A stretch of DNA of 64,000 nt from Weissella confusa (lineage in GTDB: Bacteria; Bacillota; Bacilli; Lactobacillales; Lactobacillaceae): the NCBI GenBank assembly GCA_041871065.1, contig CP168942.1:1203501-1267500 (forward strand). The letters run 5' to 3'. Position numbers and translations under genes: made by a program. Below are positions 24,931-33,778 of the stretch, one piece after another (positions within the stretch are counted from its first letter, which is position 1; each line of letters opens with the position of its first letter). The notes below the pieces were generated by a model. The model was not told the DNA's origin, did no database searches, and saw only the letters and a program-made list of their open reading frames with translations.

Positions 24931-26148
24931 TTAATGTTGTGGTGCACCATCAATCTTTGGCGCAGCATCTTTCTCGTGGTGATAGAACTTGTAATACAAC
25001 AAACCGGCAATCACCGGAATCACAGCTGCCAACAAATACAGCTCACGGAAGTTCAACATCTTCTCCACATCCCCCAACACAAACGGACCAACCCCGATTC
25101 CCAAATCAAGCCCGATAAAGTACGTTGACAATGACACCCCGACGCGAAGTGCATTCGGTGCCAACTTCAATGCAACAGCTTGCCCGTTAGACATAAAGGT
25201 ACCATAACCCAAACCGATGAAGGCACCCGACAGCAACAACATAAAGCCGGAATGCGTCACACCAAGTAACACTAGTCCAACTGCTAGCGATACATATGCT
25301 GGATACATGACGTAATCCTCGCCGCGTGTATCAAAAATTCGACCTGCCATTGGTCGCGTAAACGTAATGACCAGGGCGTACACGACGAAGAAGAATGAAC
25401 TGATACTTACCAAGTGAATCGTCTTGGCGTATGAAGACAAGAATGACAACACTGATGAATATGAGAAGCCCATCAAGAAACCAATGCCGGCAATGAACAA
25501 GGCCTTACGCTCAATCAAATTATCAAAGGTCATGTGGCGTAAGGCTGCCTTACGTTCTGGCGTCAACGACAAATTATGAATTGGCAAGAGCAACGTGGCA
25601 ATTGTCGTCAACAAGATTAGGACTGATGACACCATGACAATGAAACGGAAATTCGTGAGGTTCAATAAAATCATCCCCACAAACGGACCAATCGCAGCGG
25701 CCAATGACGTACTCAATCCATAGAAATTAATGCCCAACCCCTTCTTATCTTCGGGGATGTAATCCGTCACAATCGCATTTGTGGCAGTTGACGTCATACC
25801 ATAGGCAAATCCATTTACCAAACGCACAACAAACATCACCCCGATATTAGGAATAATTAAGTAAGCCAATGTTGAGACCAAGTAGATCAAAGCACCAAAA
25901 CGCAATGATTGTTTGCGACCAATGATGTCGAGCTGTTGCCCAATAATAAGTCGGGCAATCAACGTCCCAATAACATAAATACCTGACGCCAAACCAGCTT
26001 GTGCTAAGTTGGCATGCAAATTCGTGTGGACCACGACTGCAATAATGACCATCAATAGATAGTAAACAAGATACACAATAAAATTGATGGCTGTAATACT
26101 AATAAAGCCAGCGTTAAAAATGCTGGTAACCGGTTTTCCCGTTGTCAT
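24931..26148 (-). CDS. MFS transporter (12 TM)
   Basis: 405 residues with about 12 hydrophobic segments. The MFS motif between segments 2 and 3 is seen as RLIIGQQLDIIGRKQSLR, and the matching second-half loop as RPMAGRIFDTRGEDYVM. This combination is found in drug and sugar efflux families of LAB. The substrate is unknown. The start (ATG 26148) has only a weak ribosome site (AAGCGAG). It is divergent from the 55-aa gene and the Mga-like regulator at 26543, which might control it. Confidence 0.86.
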   Translation of the reverse strand: MTTGKPVTSIFNAGFISITAINFIVYLVYYLLMVIIAVVVHTNLHANLAQAGLASGIYVIGTLIARLIIGQQLDIIGRKQSLRFGALIYLVSTLAYLIIPNIGVMFVVRLVNGFAYGMTSTATNAIVTDYIPEDKKGLGINFYGLSTSLAAAIGPFVGMILLNLTNFRFIVMVSSVLILLTTIATLLLPIHNLSLTPERKAALRHMTFDNLIERKALFIAGIGFLMGFSYSSVLSFLSSYAKTIHLVSISSFFFVVYALVITFTRPMAGRIFDTRGEDYVMYPAYVSLAVGLVLLGVTHSGFMLLLSGAFIGLGYGTFMSNGQAVALKLAPNALRVGVSLSTYFIGLDLGIGVGPFVLGDVEKMLNFRELYLLAAVIPVIAGLLYYKFYHHEKDAAPKIDGAPQH

Positions 26149-26304
26149 GTAAACATAACTCGCTTTCGTAAAGTCTGTGTTTCAGTCTAACTACCAACGG
26201 CAGTGAGAACAAAAACGAGATTTTCAAAAGTGTAAAAACCGTTTTTTGCGGATTTGATTAGTCTTTCTATACTAAGAGCAGATATTCACAGGGAGACAAA
26301 TACT

Positions 26305-26472
26305 ATGCCACACACGAATGAACAAATCGCACACGATTTCGCAATCGCCATTGCTGCCCAGAACTACACGAAGAGTTCTGTGCGCAACATTGGCTATGCG
26401 CTTGATGATTATGATCAAATCTATCACCAAGTGCTTGAGCAACTTGCACTCACCCATCATATTGCGGTATAA
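26305..26472 (+). CDS. Hypothetical small protein, 55 aa
   Basis: Started at ATG 26305, which has GGGAG 9 bases upstream; the longer reading to 26254 lacks a site. Soluble, with three predicted short helices and no TM segment; His and Asp are frequent. No family recognised. It has its own terminator 20 bases after the stop, so it is a separate transcript between the divergent MFS gene and the Mga-like regulator. Confidence 0.6.
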   Translation: MPHTNEQIAHDFAIAIAAQNYTKSSVRNIGYALDDYDQIYHQVLEQLALTHHIAV

Positions 26473-26492
26473 CCTAAATTAACTGAACGATT

Positions 26493-26520
26493 AAAAAGGC
26501 AGTGTCAGCACTGCCTTTTT
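26493..26520 (+). terminator. Terminator after 55-aa gene
   Basis: AAAAAGGCAGTG / CACTGCCTTTTT with a 4-base loop, in the short gap before the Mga-like regulator gene. The downstream gene must use read-through or a promoter overlapping this hairpin. Confidence 0.9.
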
Positions 26521-26542
26521 GTGTTTGCGGAGGAACAAACTT

Positions 26543-28048
26543 GTGGATTGGCTACTACAGAAAAAAGAACGCGATAAGTTAACGCTCAAAAACTACCTGA
26601 TGATGCAACCATTACCAATGGTGCCCATCAAGCAAGTCATTAACGACCTTGGTTGGTCAAAGTATCTCGTGATGAATTACGGTCAAGCTTTGGCCGACGA
26701 TTTGGCGCAACTAGATCAACACGAATTGGTGTCGTTTGATGGTACGCGCCAACATTTTATCGTGCGACCGGGTCACATTATGCTGTTCGATGAATTGCGT
26801 CTGCAGTATCTGAACCGTGCGCCAAAATATCATTTGCTGATGGCCTTGTTATTTGGCACGTTTGAAACCGTTGCTGACTTTGCGGTACAACACGATTTTT
26901 CAACGCCATACGTCCGTGAACTCCTACAAGATCTACAGCAAGATTTACAACCTTACCATATTCAAATTAACGAGGCATTCGTTTTAACCGGTAATGAAAA
27001 AGAAATTCGTTACTTTTTCTTCCGCATCTTGTTTGACTACTACACACGCCAAAGTAATCCGCTACCAGCCACTGCCATCGAATGGGCACAGACCACTTGG
27101 GCCGACTTAAAATCAACCAGTCCCAATCCAATTTCACCCGCGATTAGTTTAATAGTCGAATTCCAATTAGGTATTTGGTACGTGCGAATGACGCATCAAC
27201 ACATCATTACACCGGCTGATTCGGCCCCAGTCCTTGATGAAGCAGCCGATCTACCAGCTACAACCCGTTTATTCCTCAATCGCATGCGTCAGCACCTAAC
27301 GTCGTCATTAGGTCTATCAGACACCGCAGCCGGATACGAAGCACGTTTTGCATTGAGTGCCCTCTACGCTTTTGGTTTCGCACGTAAAGAACACTTTGAA
27401 ACGTACATGCCAATTGAAACACGTCTCTTGTTCAGTGTCATCTCGGATATCATTGCCCGTGAGCTACCGGCTTTCTTCGGCAACGCCTATCTAATGACGC
27501 ATAAATTAATCGACGCGATTCAGCATGATCTGTACACAACCAATTTGCGTTTGGTCTACTTTCACAGTGCGTTGCGCCCGGAACCGAACGTGGATGAGGC
27601 CATTTCACAATTTCCAGTTTATGCGCAATTGACGCAACATCTAATGCAAGCAATTGCTACTGAAACGAACATTTCACATGACACGTTGCAAAACACGTTA
27701 TTCGAAGACTACTTCAACACGTTCATTACCCGCTTGCCACAAGAAGAAGTCTTGCCCATCATCACGGTTGATTTGGAATTTGTTGATAACGCTGCGCTTG
27801 GTCGTCGCTTGGCGCAATTAATGACCAACATGCCTGGTTTGAATATTATTTTGAGCTTTGATACCCCAGATTCGGCTGATTTGGTCATTTCTAACACCCA
27901 CTTATCCGGCAGTGAACGGCGACACTTGTATCTCAAGGCCAGCCCGACGTTAGCTGAAATTGAAGAAATTCGCCAAGTGCTCCATCAAATCACTGTTCAA
28001 AAATTTGAACGCTTTACTGGTCAAACAATTCCAGTTCACTTTAGCTAA
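26543..28048 (+). CDS. Mga-family / helix-turn-helix transcriptional regulator
   Basis: About 501 residues using the GTG at 26543, which has GGAGG 9 bases upstream; the frame is open to 26519 but with no better site. The N-terminal part has two helix-turn-helix-like segments typical of Mga/AtxA regulators: about 20-60 (PIKQVINDLGWSKYLVMNY) and about 95-130 (ETVADFAVQHDFSTPYVRE). A long helical centre follows, and the C-terminal third (about 400-490) resembles the EIIB-like domain of this family. Such regulators respond to PTS phosphorylation. The target is unknown; the divergent MFS gene and the 55-aa gene are nearest. Confidence 0.8.
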   Translation: MDWLLQKKERDKLTLKNYLMMQPLPMVPIKQVINDLGWSKYLVMNYGQALADDLAQLDQHELVSFDGTRQHFIVRPGHIMLFDELRLQYLNRAPKYHLLMALLFGTFETVADFAVQHDFSTPYVRELLQDLQQDLQPYHIQINEAFVLTGNEKEIRYFFFRILFDYYTRQSNPLPATAIEWAQTTWADLKSTSPNPISPAISLIVEFQLGIWYVRMTHQHIITPADSAPVLDEAADLPATTRLFLNRMRQHLTSSLGLSDTAAGYEARFALSALYAFGFARKEHFETYMPIETRLLFSVISDIIARELPAFFGNAYLMTHKLIDAIQHDLYTTNLRLVYFHSALRPEPNVDEAISQFPVYAQLTQHLMQAIATETNISHDTLQNTLFEDYFNTFITRLPQEEVLPIITVDLEFVDNAALGRRLAQLMTNMPGLNIILSFDTPDSADLVISNTHLSGSERRHLYLKASPTLAEIEEIRQVLHQITVQKFERFTGQTIPVHFS

Positions 28049-28088
28049 AAAAGGCACGTCACCCAATTGATGGGCGACGTGCCTTTTC
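28047..28088. terminator. Bidirectional terminator between convergent genes
   Basis: AAAAAAGGCACGTC / GACGTGCCTTTT stem between the regulator gene and the convergent 156-aa gene. Confidence 0.92.
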
Positions 28089-28091
28089 GCA

Positions 28092-28562
28092 TTAAATCAA
28101 CGTAAACTTTTCAATCATCAACTCTGGGTGGATGATCTTCATGTCAGTCGTGCCTTCCGAGGCATAACCAGCTTCTTCAAACGTTTCTTGCAATTGACGC
28201 TTAAAGGCAAACCATGAACGCATATCAGCGCGCAACAATTCTTCAATTTGTTGCAAGACTTCACGTGGGTTATCAACCTTGGCGTCAGCGCGAATCTCTT
28301 CGCGAATCTTTTCGATTTGTTCAGCGGAGAAGTACTTTGGCTCATCAAGCAATTCAGCCACAGCTTCTGACAACAATGGGTTAACCAACACGTTTTCAGC
28401 GCGTGACATCATCTTCTTAACGGCTAGCTCAATCGCCATCTCCGTCAAATACGTATTCGTGATGTGCAACGCAACCTTGACCAACGGTGACTTTTCGCGT
28501 TCCTTACGGCGCTTCTCTAGCTCGTTTCGCACGTCAGCTGGAGATGGAATTTCATAGCTCAT
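28092..28562 (-). CDS. Hypothetical protein, 156 aa
   Basis: Started at ATG 28562, with AGGAG 8 bases upstream. Soluble and almost entirely helical, with a highly charged N-terminal helix (about 8-24, many Arg/Lys/Glu) and acidic regions at about 75-100. No family recognised. It is a single gene bounded by a terminator downstream. The start-proximal region is Lys/Arg/Glu-rich enough for a coiled coil. Confidence 0.72.
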   Translation of the reverse strand: MSYEIPSPADVRNELEKRRKEREKSPLVKVALHITNTYLTEMAIELAVKKMMSRAENVLVNPLLSEAVAELLDEPKYFSAEQIEKIREEIRADAKVDNPREVLQQIEELLRADMRSWFAFKRQLQETFEEAGYASEGTTDMKIIHPELMIEKFTLI

Positions 28563-28694
28563 CAATCTATTCTCCTTAGTTTTTATTACCTTAATCATAA
28601 CAAACTAATTGCGTTTTGTTTCTGGGTGATTTGTACCCTTTTTGAGGACAACTATTGACTAGACTTGTGCAAATCTATTTGCTATAGTTACGTT

Positions 28695-28770
28695 AATGCA
28701 TGGAATAAGCCATGTAATACACGACTCTAAAAGACGCCGGTAGTCAGCAATGATTACCGGCGTCTTTTGT
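28695..28770 (+). ncRNA. Candidate small RNA upstream of D-lactate dehydrogenase
   Basis: The 302-base gap 28563-28864 holds an extended -10 promoter (TGCTATAGT, 28680-28688) with a fair -35 (TAGACT, 17-base spacing). It is followed after about 40 bases by a 13-bp stem AAAGACGCCGGTA / TACCGGCGTCTTT (28730-28767) and T-run. The product would be about 75 nucleotides. It could be a free small RNA or a terminated leader of the downstream gene, about 95 bases further. A 14-codon frame with three His codons begins at ATG 28697 but has no ribosome site, so I do not call it. Confidence 0.42.
28729..28768 (+). terminator. Terminator of candidate small RNA
   Basis: AAAGACGCCGGTA / TACCGGCGTCTTT stem with TTTT following on the plus strand. 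Confidence 0.8.
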
Positions 28771-28864
28771 CTCTATTTTTTCCCAATTGGCATACAAATA
28801 TGTATGTCGGCCCCAACTAAAAAGCGCATAATGGTAGTGTAATCAAATATAGGGGGATATTATT

Positions 28865-30550
28865 TTGAATACAATAGAAGCATTACGCGCTATCGTCGGA
28901 AAGTCGCATGTTATCACCTCACCTGATAAGTCGCTGCGCTATCGCAAAGGTTATCGATCAGGTCGTGGGGATGCCTTGGCAGTTGTGTTGCCGGGTACAC
29001 TAATGGAACTTTGGGAAGTTTTGAAAGTCTTGCACGACAATGACCTGATTATCATTATGCAAGCATCGAATACCAGTTTAACTGAGGGATCAATCCCCGC
29101 ACCTGGGTATGATCGCCAGGCTGTCGTCGTGAACGGGTCACGTATTAAGGGGATGCAACTCATTAATCACGGTGAAGAAGCCTTGGCCTTCCCTGGCACA
29201 ACGCTATACAAGTTGGAAAACGCCTTGAAAGCTATCGGTCGTGAACCACACTCTGTTATCGGTTCATCGAACTTGGGCGCATCGGTTATTGGCGGTATCA
29301 ACAATAATTCAGGTGGTGCCTTAATTCAACGCGGACCAGCCTACACTGAACAAGCCTTGTATGCACAAATTGATGAGCATGATGAATTGCGTTTGGTGAA
29401 CCACCTCGGCATTGCCTTGGGTGATACGCCCGAAGAAATCATCACTAACCTCGAAAATCGTAACTTCAACGTCGATAACGTACCCCACAGTCGCACACGT
29501 GTTGGTCACAACCGCGACTATGAAGCACGTGTTCGTGACATTGACTCAGATACACCGACACGTTACAACGCCGATCCAAATGAATTGTACGAAGTTTCTG
29601 GTGCTTCTGGTAAATTGGCGGCCTTCGCGGTACGTCTGGATACTTTCCCTAAGGAAGGGGCTTCAAAGGTCTTCTACATTGGGACGAATAATCCCGATGT
29701 CTTAGAGCGTTTGCGTCGTCATATTCTGTCTGAACTCACCCACCTACCTGTTTCTGGTGAGTACATGCATAAAGACGCCTACGAGATGGCTAAGAAATAC
29801 GGGAAGGATTCTTTGATTGTCATCGAAACACTTGGCACCAATGTTCTGCCATACCTATTTGGGATGAAGGCAACCACTGAACGTATCTTGGATCATATTC
29901 CAACATTCAAGCCATACTTCCCTGACCGTGTTTTGCAGCACATGGGACAACTTTTCCCTAATCAACTGCCAAAGCGTATCGAGGATTACAGCAAGCGTTA
30001 CGACCACTATTTGCAACTCAAGATGGCAGGCGATGGTATCGACGAGGCCCGCGCCTTCTTGCAAGACTTCTTTGCAACTGAAGACGGTGATTATTTGGAG
30101 CTTGATGATAAAGAAGCTGAACGCATTGCCACCCACCGTTATGTGACAGCGGGTGTTGCCATTCGTTATGAAGAAGTCTTCCAAGACGACCATATTGAAA
30201 TCTTGCCGCTCGACATCGCGTTGCCACGTAATGAATTTAAGTGGTTTGAGGAGTTGCCAAAAGAAATTGAAGATAAAATCCAATACAAGCTCTACTACGG
30301 CCACTTCCTAGATCACGTTATGCACCAAGACTACATTTTGAAGCCGGGTGTCGACGCACACGAGTTGAAGAAGGACATGTTGGCCTTGTTGGATAAGCGC
30401 GGTGTCATCTACCCTGCTGAACACAATGTTGGCCACTTGTACGAAGCTGCCCCTGCTTTGGTCGCCCACTACAAGAAGAATGATCCAACGAACAGTTTCA
30501 ACCCTGGTGTTGGTAAAACCACCATGCGTAAGTATTGGGGAAATTATTAA
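28865..30550 (+). CDS. dld: FAD-dependent D-lactate dehydrogenase (quinone-linked, Dld type)
   Basis: 561 residues, close to the 571 of E. coli Dld. It starts at TTG 28865, 8 bases after GGGGG; no ATG is better placed. The FAD-binding PCMH domain (about 30-240) shows MQASNTSLTEGSIP, GTTLYKLENAL and GSSNLGASVIGGINNNSGGALI in order. The C-terminal membrane-binding and substrate domain follows, ending with the HNVGHLYEA and DPTNSFNPGVGKT segments. It oxidises D-lactate and passes electrons to quinone. With ndh and lox in this window it gives the cell three flavin routes for oxidising NADH and lactate. Confidence 0.93.
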   Translation: MNTIEALRAIVGKSHVITSPDKSLRYRKGYRSGRGDALAVVLPGTLMELWEVLKVLHDNDLIIIMQASNTSLTEGSIPAPGYDRQAVVVNGSRIKGMQLINHGEEALAFPGTTLYKLENALKAIGREPHSVIGSSNLGASVIGGINNNSGGALIQRGPAYTEQALYAQIDEHDELRLVNHLGIALGDTPEEIITNLENRNFNVDNVPHSRTRVGHNRDYEARVRDIDSDTPTRYNADPNELYEVSGASGKLAAFAVRLDTFPKEGASKVFYIGTNNPDVLERLRRHILSELTHLPVSGEYMHKDAYEMAKKYGKDSLIVIETLGTNVLPYLFGMKATTERILDHIPTFKPYFPDRVLQHMGQLFPNQLPKRIEDYSKRYDHYLQLKMAGDGIDEARAFLQDFFATEDGDYLELDDKEAERIATHRYVTAGVAIRYEEVFQDDHIEILPLDIALPRNEFKWFEELPKEIEDKIQYKLYYGHFLDHVMHQDYILKPGVDAHELKKDMLALLDKRGVIYPAEHNVGHLYEAAPALVAHYKKNDPTNSFNPGVGKTTMRKYWGNY

Positions 30551-30557
30551 TTAGCTC

Positions 30558-30590
30558 AAGCGACTGGGATACTTATCCTGGTCGCTTTTT
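30558..30590 (+). terminator. Terminator after dld
   Basis: AAGCGAC / GTCGCTT stem with interior pairing GGGAT/ATCCT and T-run, just after the stop at 30550. Confidence 0.88.
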
Positions 30591-30595
30591 GATGC

Positions 30596-30625
30596 AAAAA
30601 AGCAGTACCGCGTGGGCACTGCTTC
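30596..30625 (-). terminator. Terminator after 49-aa gene
   Basis: GAAGCAGTGCC / GGTACTGCTT stem followed by six T on the minus strand, past the stop of the small gene at 30669. Confidence 0.85.
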
Positions 30626-30668
30626 ATGTTATCTATTCAGTTTTTACACGTTATCTAGCGCGTCCGAT

Positions 30669-30818
30669 TTAGTGCAAGCCACGACGGTTAATTTCACGGT
30701 ATAACACCGATAGTGATGCGTTGGCCAAGCGCGTACTACGCTTGTCGACCATCACTCGCTTGATACCTGCATCCTTCAGCACTGCCTTAGCCCATGCCTT
30801 CGTACCAGTTAAAACCAT
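30669..30818 (-). CDS. Small basic protein, 49 aa
   Basis: Begins MVLTGTKAWAKAVLKDAGIK. It is strongly basic, with Lys and Arg spread throughout and a helical middle; there is no TM segment. ATG 30818 has AAAGGAGG 7 bases upstream, and a terminator follows the stop, so this is a good candidate for a genuine small gene. The composition fits an RNA- or DNA-binding peptide, but no family is recognised. Confidence 0.65.
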   Translation of the reverse strand: MVLTGTKAWAKAVLKDAGIKRVMVDKRSTRLANASLSVLYREINRRGLH

Positions 30819-30968
30819 TGTCGTTTCCTCCTTTGATTTTCTCTATATTCATGTACAAACACAGGTTAACATATCGAAAAGGCCGAGTGCAAAAAGACGT
30901 AAAAACTGGGTAAAAATCACAAATGTTCGCTTGCATCCAAACACCACGCGAACGTTTGTTGGGGTCCC

Positions 30969-32573
30969 TTAAACCAAATCACGGTGCTTAAATCCGATGT
31001 AGCCAAGGACAAAACAGGCAACTGCGATTAGACTCATCGTTACCATCACTGCAGTATTTGGTGTCGACACGGGGATGTTTGCTGACCAACCATATGGCGA
31101 TAGACGCAAAAACCACTTTGGTAAATCTAGCAAGTTGCGCAAATACGTGAGCAGGAAAAAGATGCCGAAATAGGCATACAGAACGCCAAACAATCGTGGC
31201 ACCCAACCAAGCAGCAAGGCACCGACGCCAAACGATGCCAAAAGCGTTGGTAAATAGCCGATTAACACGCGTTGAATTTGTTCAGCTGGAATAGAACCCG
31301 TCACCGAGCTATTGCCGACATGCCAAGCGACCAAGATACCAACCGCAAAAGCAATGACGCCGGCGACGGCTGCCGTTAACGTGTAAGTTGTAAATAACCG
31401 TAACCGACCAACTGGCTGCCCAGCAATTAAATTCAATGACCCATTGCGTCGATCTTGCAGATAACGTTGCATCACGTTTAAACTCATCAACGTCACAAAC
31501 AGCACCATGAACATCGCAATCATTTCCAAGAAATGCGCATAAAGTGTCCGCGTCATCACTGTTGTCGCTTTAACGCCAACAATCGTTTCGATTTGGGTGC
31601 TACCGGATAATACTTCTTGAACATCACCGAAAATGCTACCAAACATGGCCGCAAACACCAAAATGGCAATGAACCAGCCGACAATGACCTTCGCCTCCAC
31701 TCGCATAAATAACGTCGTAAAGCCCCGCAAACTCGCAGGCGCGTGTTGCCGACCGCGACCGGTCATTTGCAGTAAACTGGCGCCTAAATCACGATGCTGG
31801 CTTAATCTAACTGCCACAAGGCCCAGCAAAATCCCAATGATCACCATCACGCTGATCGCCCAACTGTCGTTTTTGCCAAATACGCTCGCTGATTCAAGCC
31901 AGTTAAACGGTGACAGCCAAGTTAAACCATGCCAGTGCTTAACATCAATCATCGACCGCAGAAAATAGATACCCGCTAAGAAGCCATACCCGAAGAAGTT
32001 CGCTGAGCGACTGTCCGCAAAGACTTGCGACCCTATCAAAGCGACACCGCCCATAAAGATGCCAAATGCCACCATCAACCCAACGAATACTAGATATCCT
32101 GCTTGGTTGGCACCAGTCATTGGCATCGATAGCCACACCACATACATCCCCAGACCATTAATGATGTTAACGATGACAAGTTCCAAGGCAACTGCGATAA
32201 CAGGCACCGTTTTTGGCGTCGCTGTCGCTAGAATCAAATCCGTTTCACCCGATTCTTCCATTTTACGGGTACCACGAATGGCTAACTGCACGCTCATCAA
32301 GCCTGTTAAAGTAGCCATTAACGGCAACATAATCGCGCCCAATACTAATGCAATCGTCACATGATCACCACCTGGAATCTTGGTGAACAGCGCCACCATC
32401 ATTGGTGCATCCATCATCTGGCGCAACTTGGCAATATCGCCATCACCACTATAAAGATTCACTATCTTAGCGAGTCCCGACACAATCATCGCTGCATTAA
32501 TGACCACCCAAACGATGATTAATTTCAAATCCGTCTTTAAATTCGCGCGGAGTAAGCGACCTAAATTAGGCAT
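30969..32573 (-). CDS. ABC-2 type exporter permease (polyketide-antibiotic exporter class)
   Basis: 534 residues from ATG 32573, one base past the ATPase stop and with GGGGG 9 bases upstream. About 12 hydrophobic segments in two halves of six, as in the large fused ABC-2 permeases related to tetronasin-type exporters. The basic loop AIRGTRKMEESGETDLILA and its second-half partner RYLQDRRNGSLNLIAGQPVGR are the repeated cytoplasmic coupling regions. Together with the ATPase it forms a complete exporter. Substrate unknown. Confidence 0.87.
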   Translation of the reverse strand: MPNLGRLLRANLKTDLKLIIVWVVINAAMIVSGLAKIVNLYSGDGDIAKLRQMMDAPMMVALFTKIPGGDHVTIALVLGAIMLPLMATLTGLMSVQLAIRGTRKMEESGETDLILATATPKTVPVIAVALELVIVNIINGLGMYVVWLSMPMTGANQAGYLVFVGLMVAFGIFMGGVALIGSQVFADSRSANFFGYGFLAGIYFLRSMIDVKHWHGLTWLSPFNWLESASVFGKNDSWAISVMVIIGILLGLVAVRLSQHRDLGASLLQMTGRGRQHAPASLRGFTTLFMRVEAKVIVGWFIAILVFAAMFGSIFGDVQEVLSGSTQIETIVGVKATTVMTRTLYAHFLEMIAMFMVLFVTLMSLNVMQRYLQDRRNGSLNLIAGQPVGRLRLFTTYTLTAAVAGVIAFAVGILVAWHVGNSSVTGSIPAEQIQRVLIGYLPTLLASFGVGALLLGWVPRLFGVLYAYFGIFFLLTYLRNLLDLPKWFLRLSPYGWSANIPVSTPNTAVMVTMSLIAVACFVLGYIGFKHRDLV

Positions 32574-32574
32574 A

Positions 32575-33456
32575 CTACATATCCCCCGCATCGTAATATT
32601 GCATGAACAAATCTTCCAATGTTGGTGGTGTGACCTTCAAATCTGTGACACCAGCTTCGGTCAATTTCGCCAACGCAATCGACAAATCGTCGTGCGCCAC
32701 ACTAAACGACACCTCCCCGCCAGCAGCCATAAACTTATCAAACATCGTTAGTCCATTGGCATCAGCAACCGTTGCTTTCACGTTCAGTTCAGCATGACCT
32801 TGCATATCAGCCAAAGACCCTGTTTCAATGATTTCCCCATGACGAATAATTGCCACGCGATCAACCATTTTTTCGACTTCTGACAAGATATGCGAACTCA
32901 AGAATACTGTTTTACCAGCTTGCTTCAGCGCTAATACTTCTGTTTGGAAATTGCGTTCTTGCAGCGGATCCAAACCACTCGTCGGTTCATCGAAAATGTA
33001 GAACGGTACGTCCGCTGACAACGCGGCGATAATGGCCACCTTTTGACGATTTCCCTTCGAGTACGTGCGTGCTTTTTTCTTTGGGTTCAGGTCAAACTTC
33101 TTGATTAGCGCGTCTACGCGGTCTGTGCGGGGATGCCCGCCCATCTTCAGCAACAAGTCAATGATTTCGCCACCCGTTAAATTCGGCCATAAAAACACAT
33201 CACCCGGTACATAGGCCAACTGCCGGTGTACTTTCACCACATCCCTAGTAGCGTCTTGACCAAGTAATTGAATGTCGCCGCTATCCTTCCTCAACAATCC
33301 CAAAATAACGCGAATTGTCGTTGATTTACCAGCGCCGTTCGGACCTAAAAAGCCAAACACTTCCCCTTCATTTACAGTAAACGAAACGTTTTTCAACGCC
33401 TCAAATTTACCAAACTTTTTATGTACGTTTTTTACCACTAATACTTCTTTTGCCAT
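32575..33456 (-). CDS. ABC exporter ATP-binding protein
   Basis: 293 residues. Walker A GPNGAGKST (about 38-46), Q-loop in QLAYVPGDV, signature YSKGNRQKVAI (about 135-145; the usual SGGQ is SKGN, common in this exporter class), Walker B FYIFDEPTSGLD (about 155-166) and switch His in LSSHILSE. The C-terminal 80 residues form the extra domain of long exporter ATPases. It drives the permease encoded next. A GTTACA-N9-TGTAAC palindrome sits on its promoter. Confidence 0.93.
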   Translation of the reverse strand: MAKEVLVVKNVHKKFGKFEALKNVSFTVNEGEVFGFLGPNGAGKSTTIRVILGLLRKDSGDIQLLGQDATRDVVKVHRQLAYVPGDVFLWPNLTGGEIIDLLLKMGGHPRTDRVDALIKKFDLNPKKKARTYSKGNRQKVAIIAALSADVPFYIFDEPTSGLDPLQERNFQTEVLALKQAGKTVFLSSHILSEVEKMVDRVAIIRHGEIIETGSLADMQGHAELNVKATVADANGLTMFDKFMAAGGEVSFSVAHDDLSIALAKLTEAGVTDLKVTPPTLEDLFMQYYDAGDM

Positions 33457-33474
33457 ATCATCATCTCCCTTGGC

Positions 33475-33495
33475 GTTACACTGCCATTATGTAAC
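33475..33495 (-). promoter_or_regulatory. Palindromic operator candidate upstream of ABC exporter
   Basis: GTTACA-N9-TGTAAC inverted repeat overlapping a probable -10 (CATAAT on the minus strand, about 33490-33485) whose -35 TTGTAG lies about 18 bases upstream. A repressor of TetR or similar type could bind here. No regulator gene is adjacent. Confidence 0.5.
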
Positions 33496-33553
33496 AGTTA
33501 AATACCTATCTACAATGCATAACTATCGGGATTCACAGTTTATTCGGATATGA

Positions 33554-33590
33554 CAAAAAAGTTCCGAAAGAATTAACTTTCGGAACTTTT
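33554..33590 (-). terminator. Terminator after tRNA-Arg
   Basis: AAAAGTTCCGAAAG / CTTTCGGAACTTTT stem with T-run on the minus strand, 8 bases after the tRNA 3-prime end. Confidence 0.9.
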
Positions 33591-33597
33591 ATCGTAG

Positions 33598-33670
33598 TGG
33601 GCCTAGCAGGACTCGAACCTGCAATACCCGGTTCGTAGCCGGGGTGTTTATCCAATTAGCATATAAGCCC
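33598..33670 (-). tRNA. tRNA-Arg (anticodon ACG)
   Basis: 73 bases on the minus strand fold as a complete cloverleaf: acceptor GGGCTTA / TAGGCCC, anticodon stem CCCGG / CCGGG with loop CTACGAA (anticodon ACG), and T-arm GCAGG-TTCGAGT-CCTGC. The discriminator is A and CCA is not encoded. ACG is normally deaminated to ICG and reads CGU, CGC and CGA. The gene stands alone with its own terminator. Confidence 0.95.
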
Positions 33671-33778
33671 AATATTTAATTCGTTGCCTCAACAACATAA
33701 TTAAATATACGCCCTTTGTTTTTGTTTGTAAAGTCTAAAACCTCAAAAAAAGTAATTATTTTTTTGAAGGGATTTATC

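Noticed and set aside
28697..28744. His-rich 14-codon leader peptide before dld
   Set aside because: The ATG lies right at the predicted transcript start with no ribosome site, so it would have to be leaderless; too weak to call.
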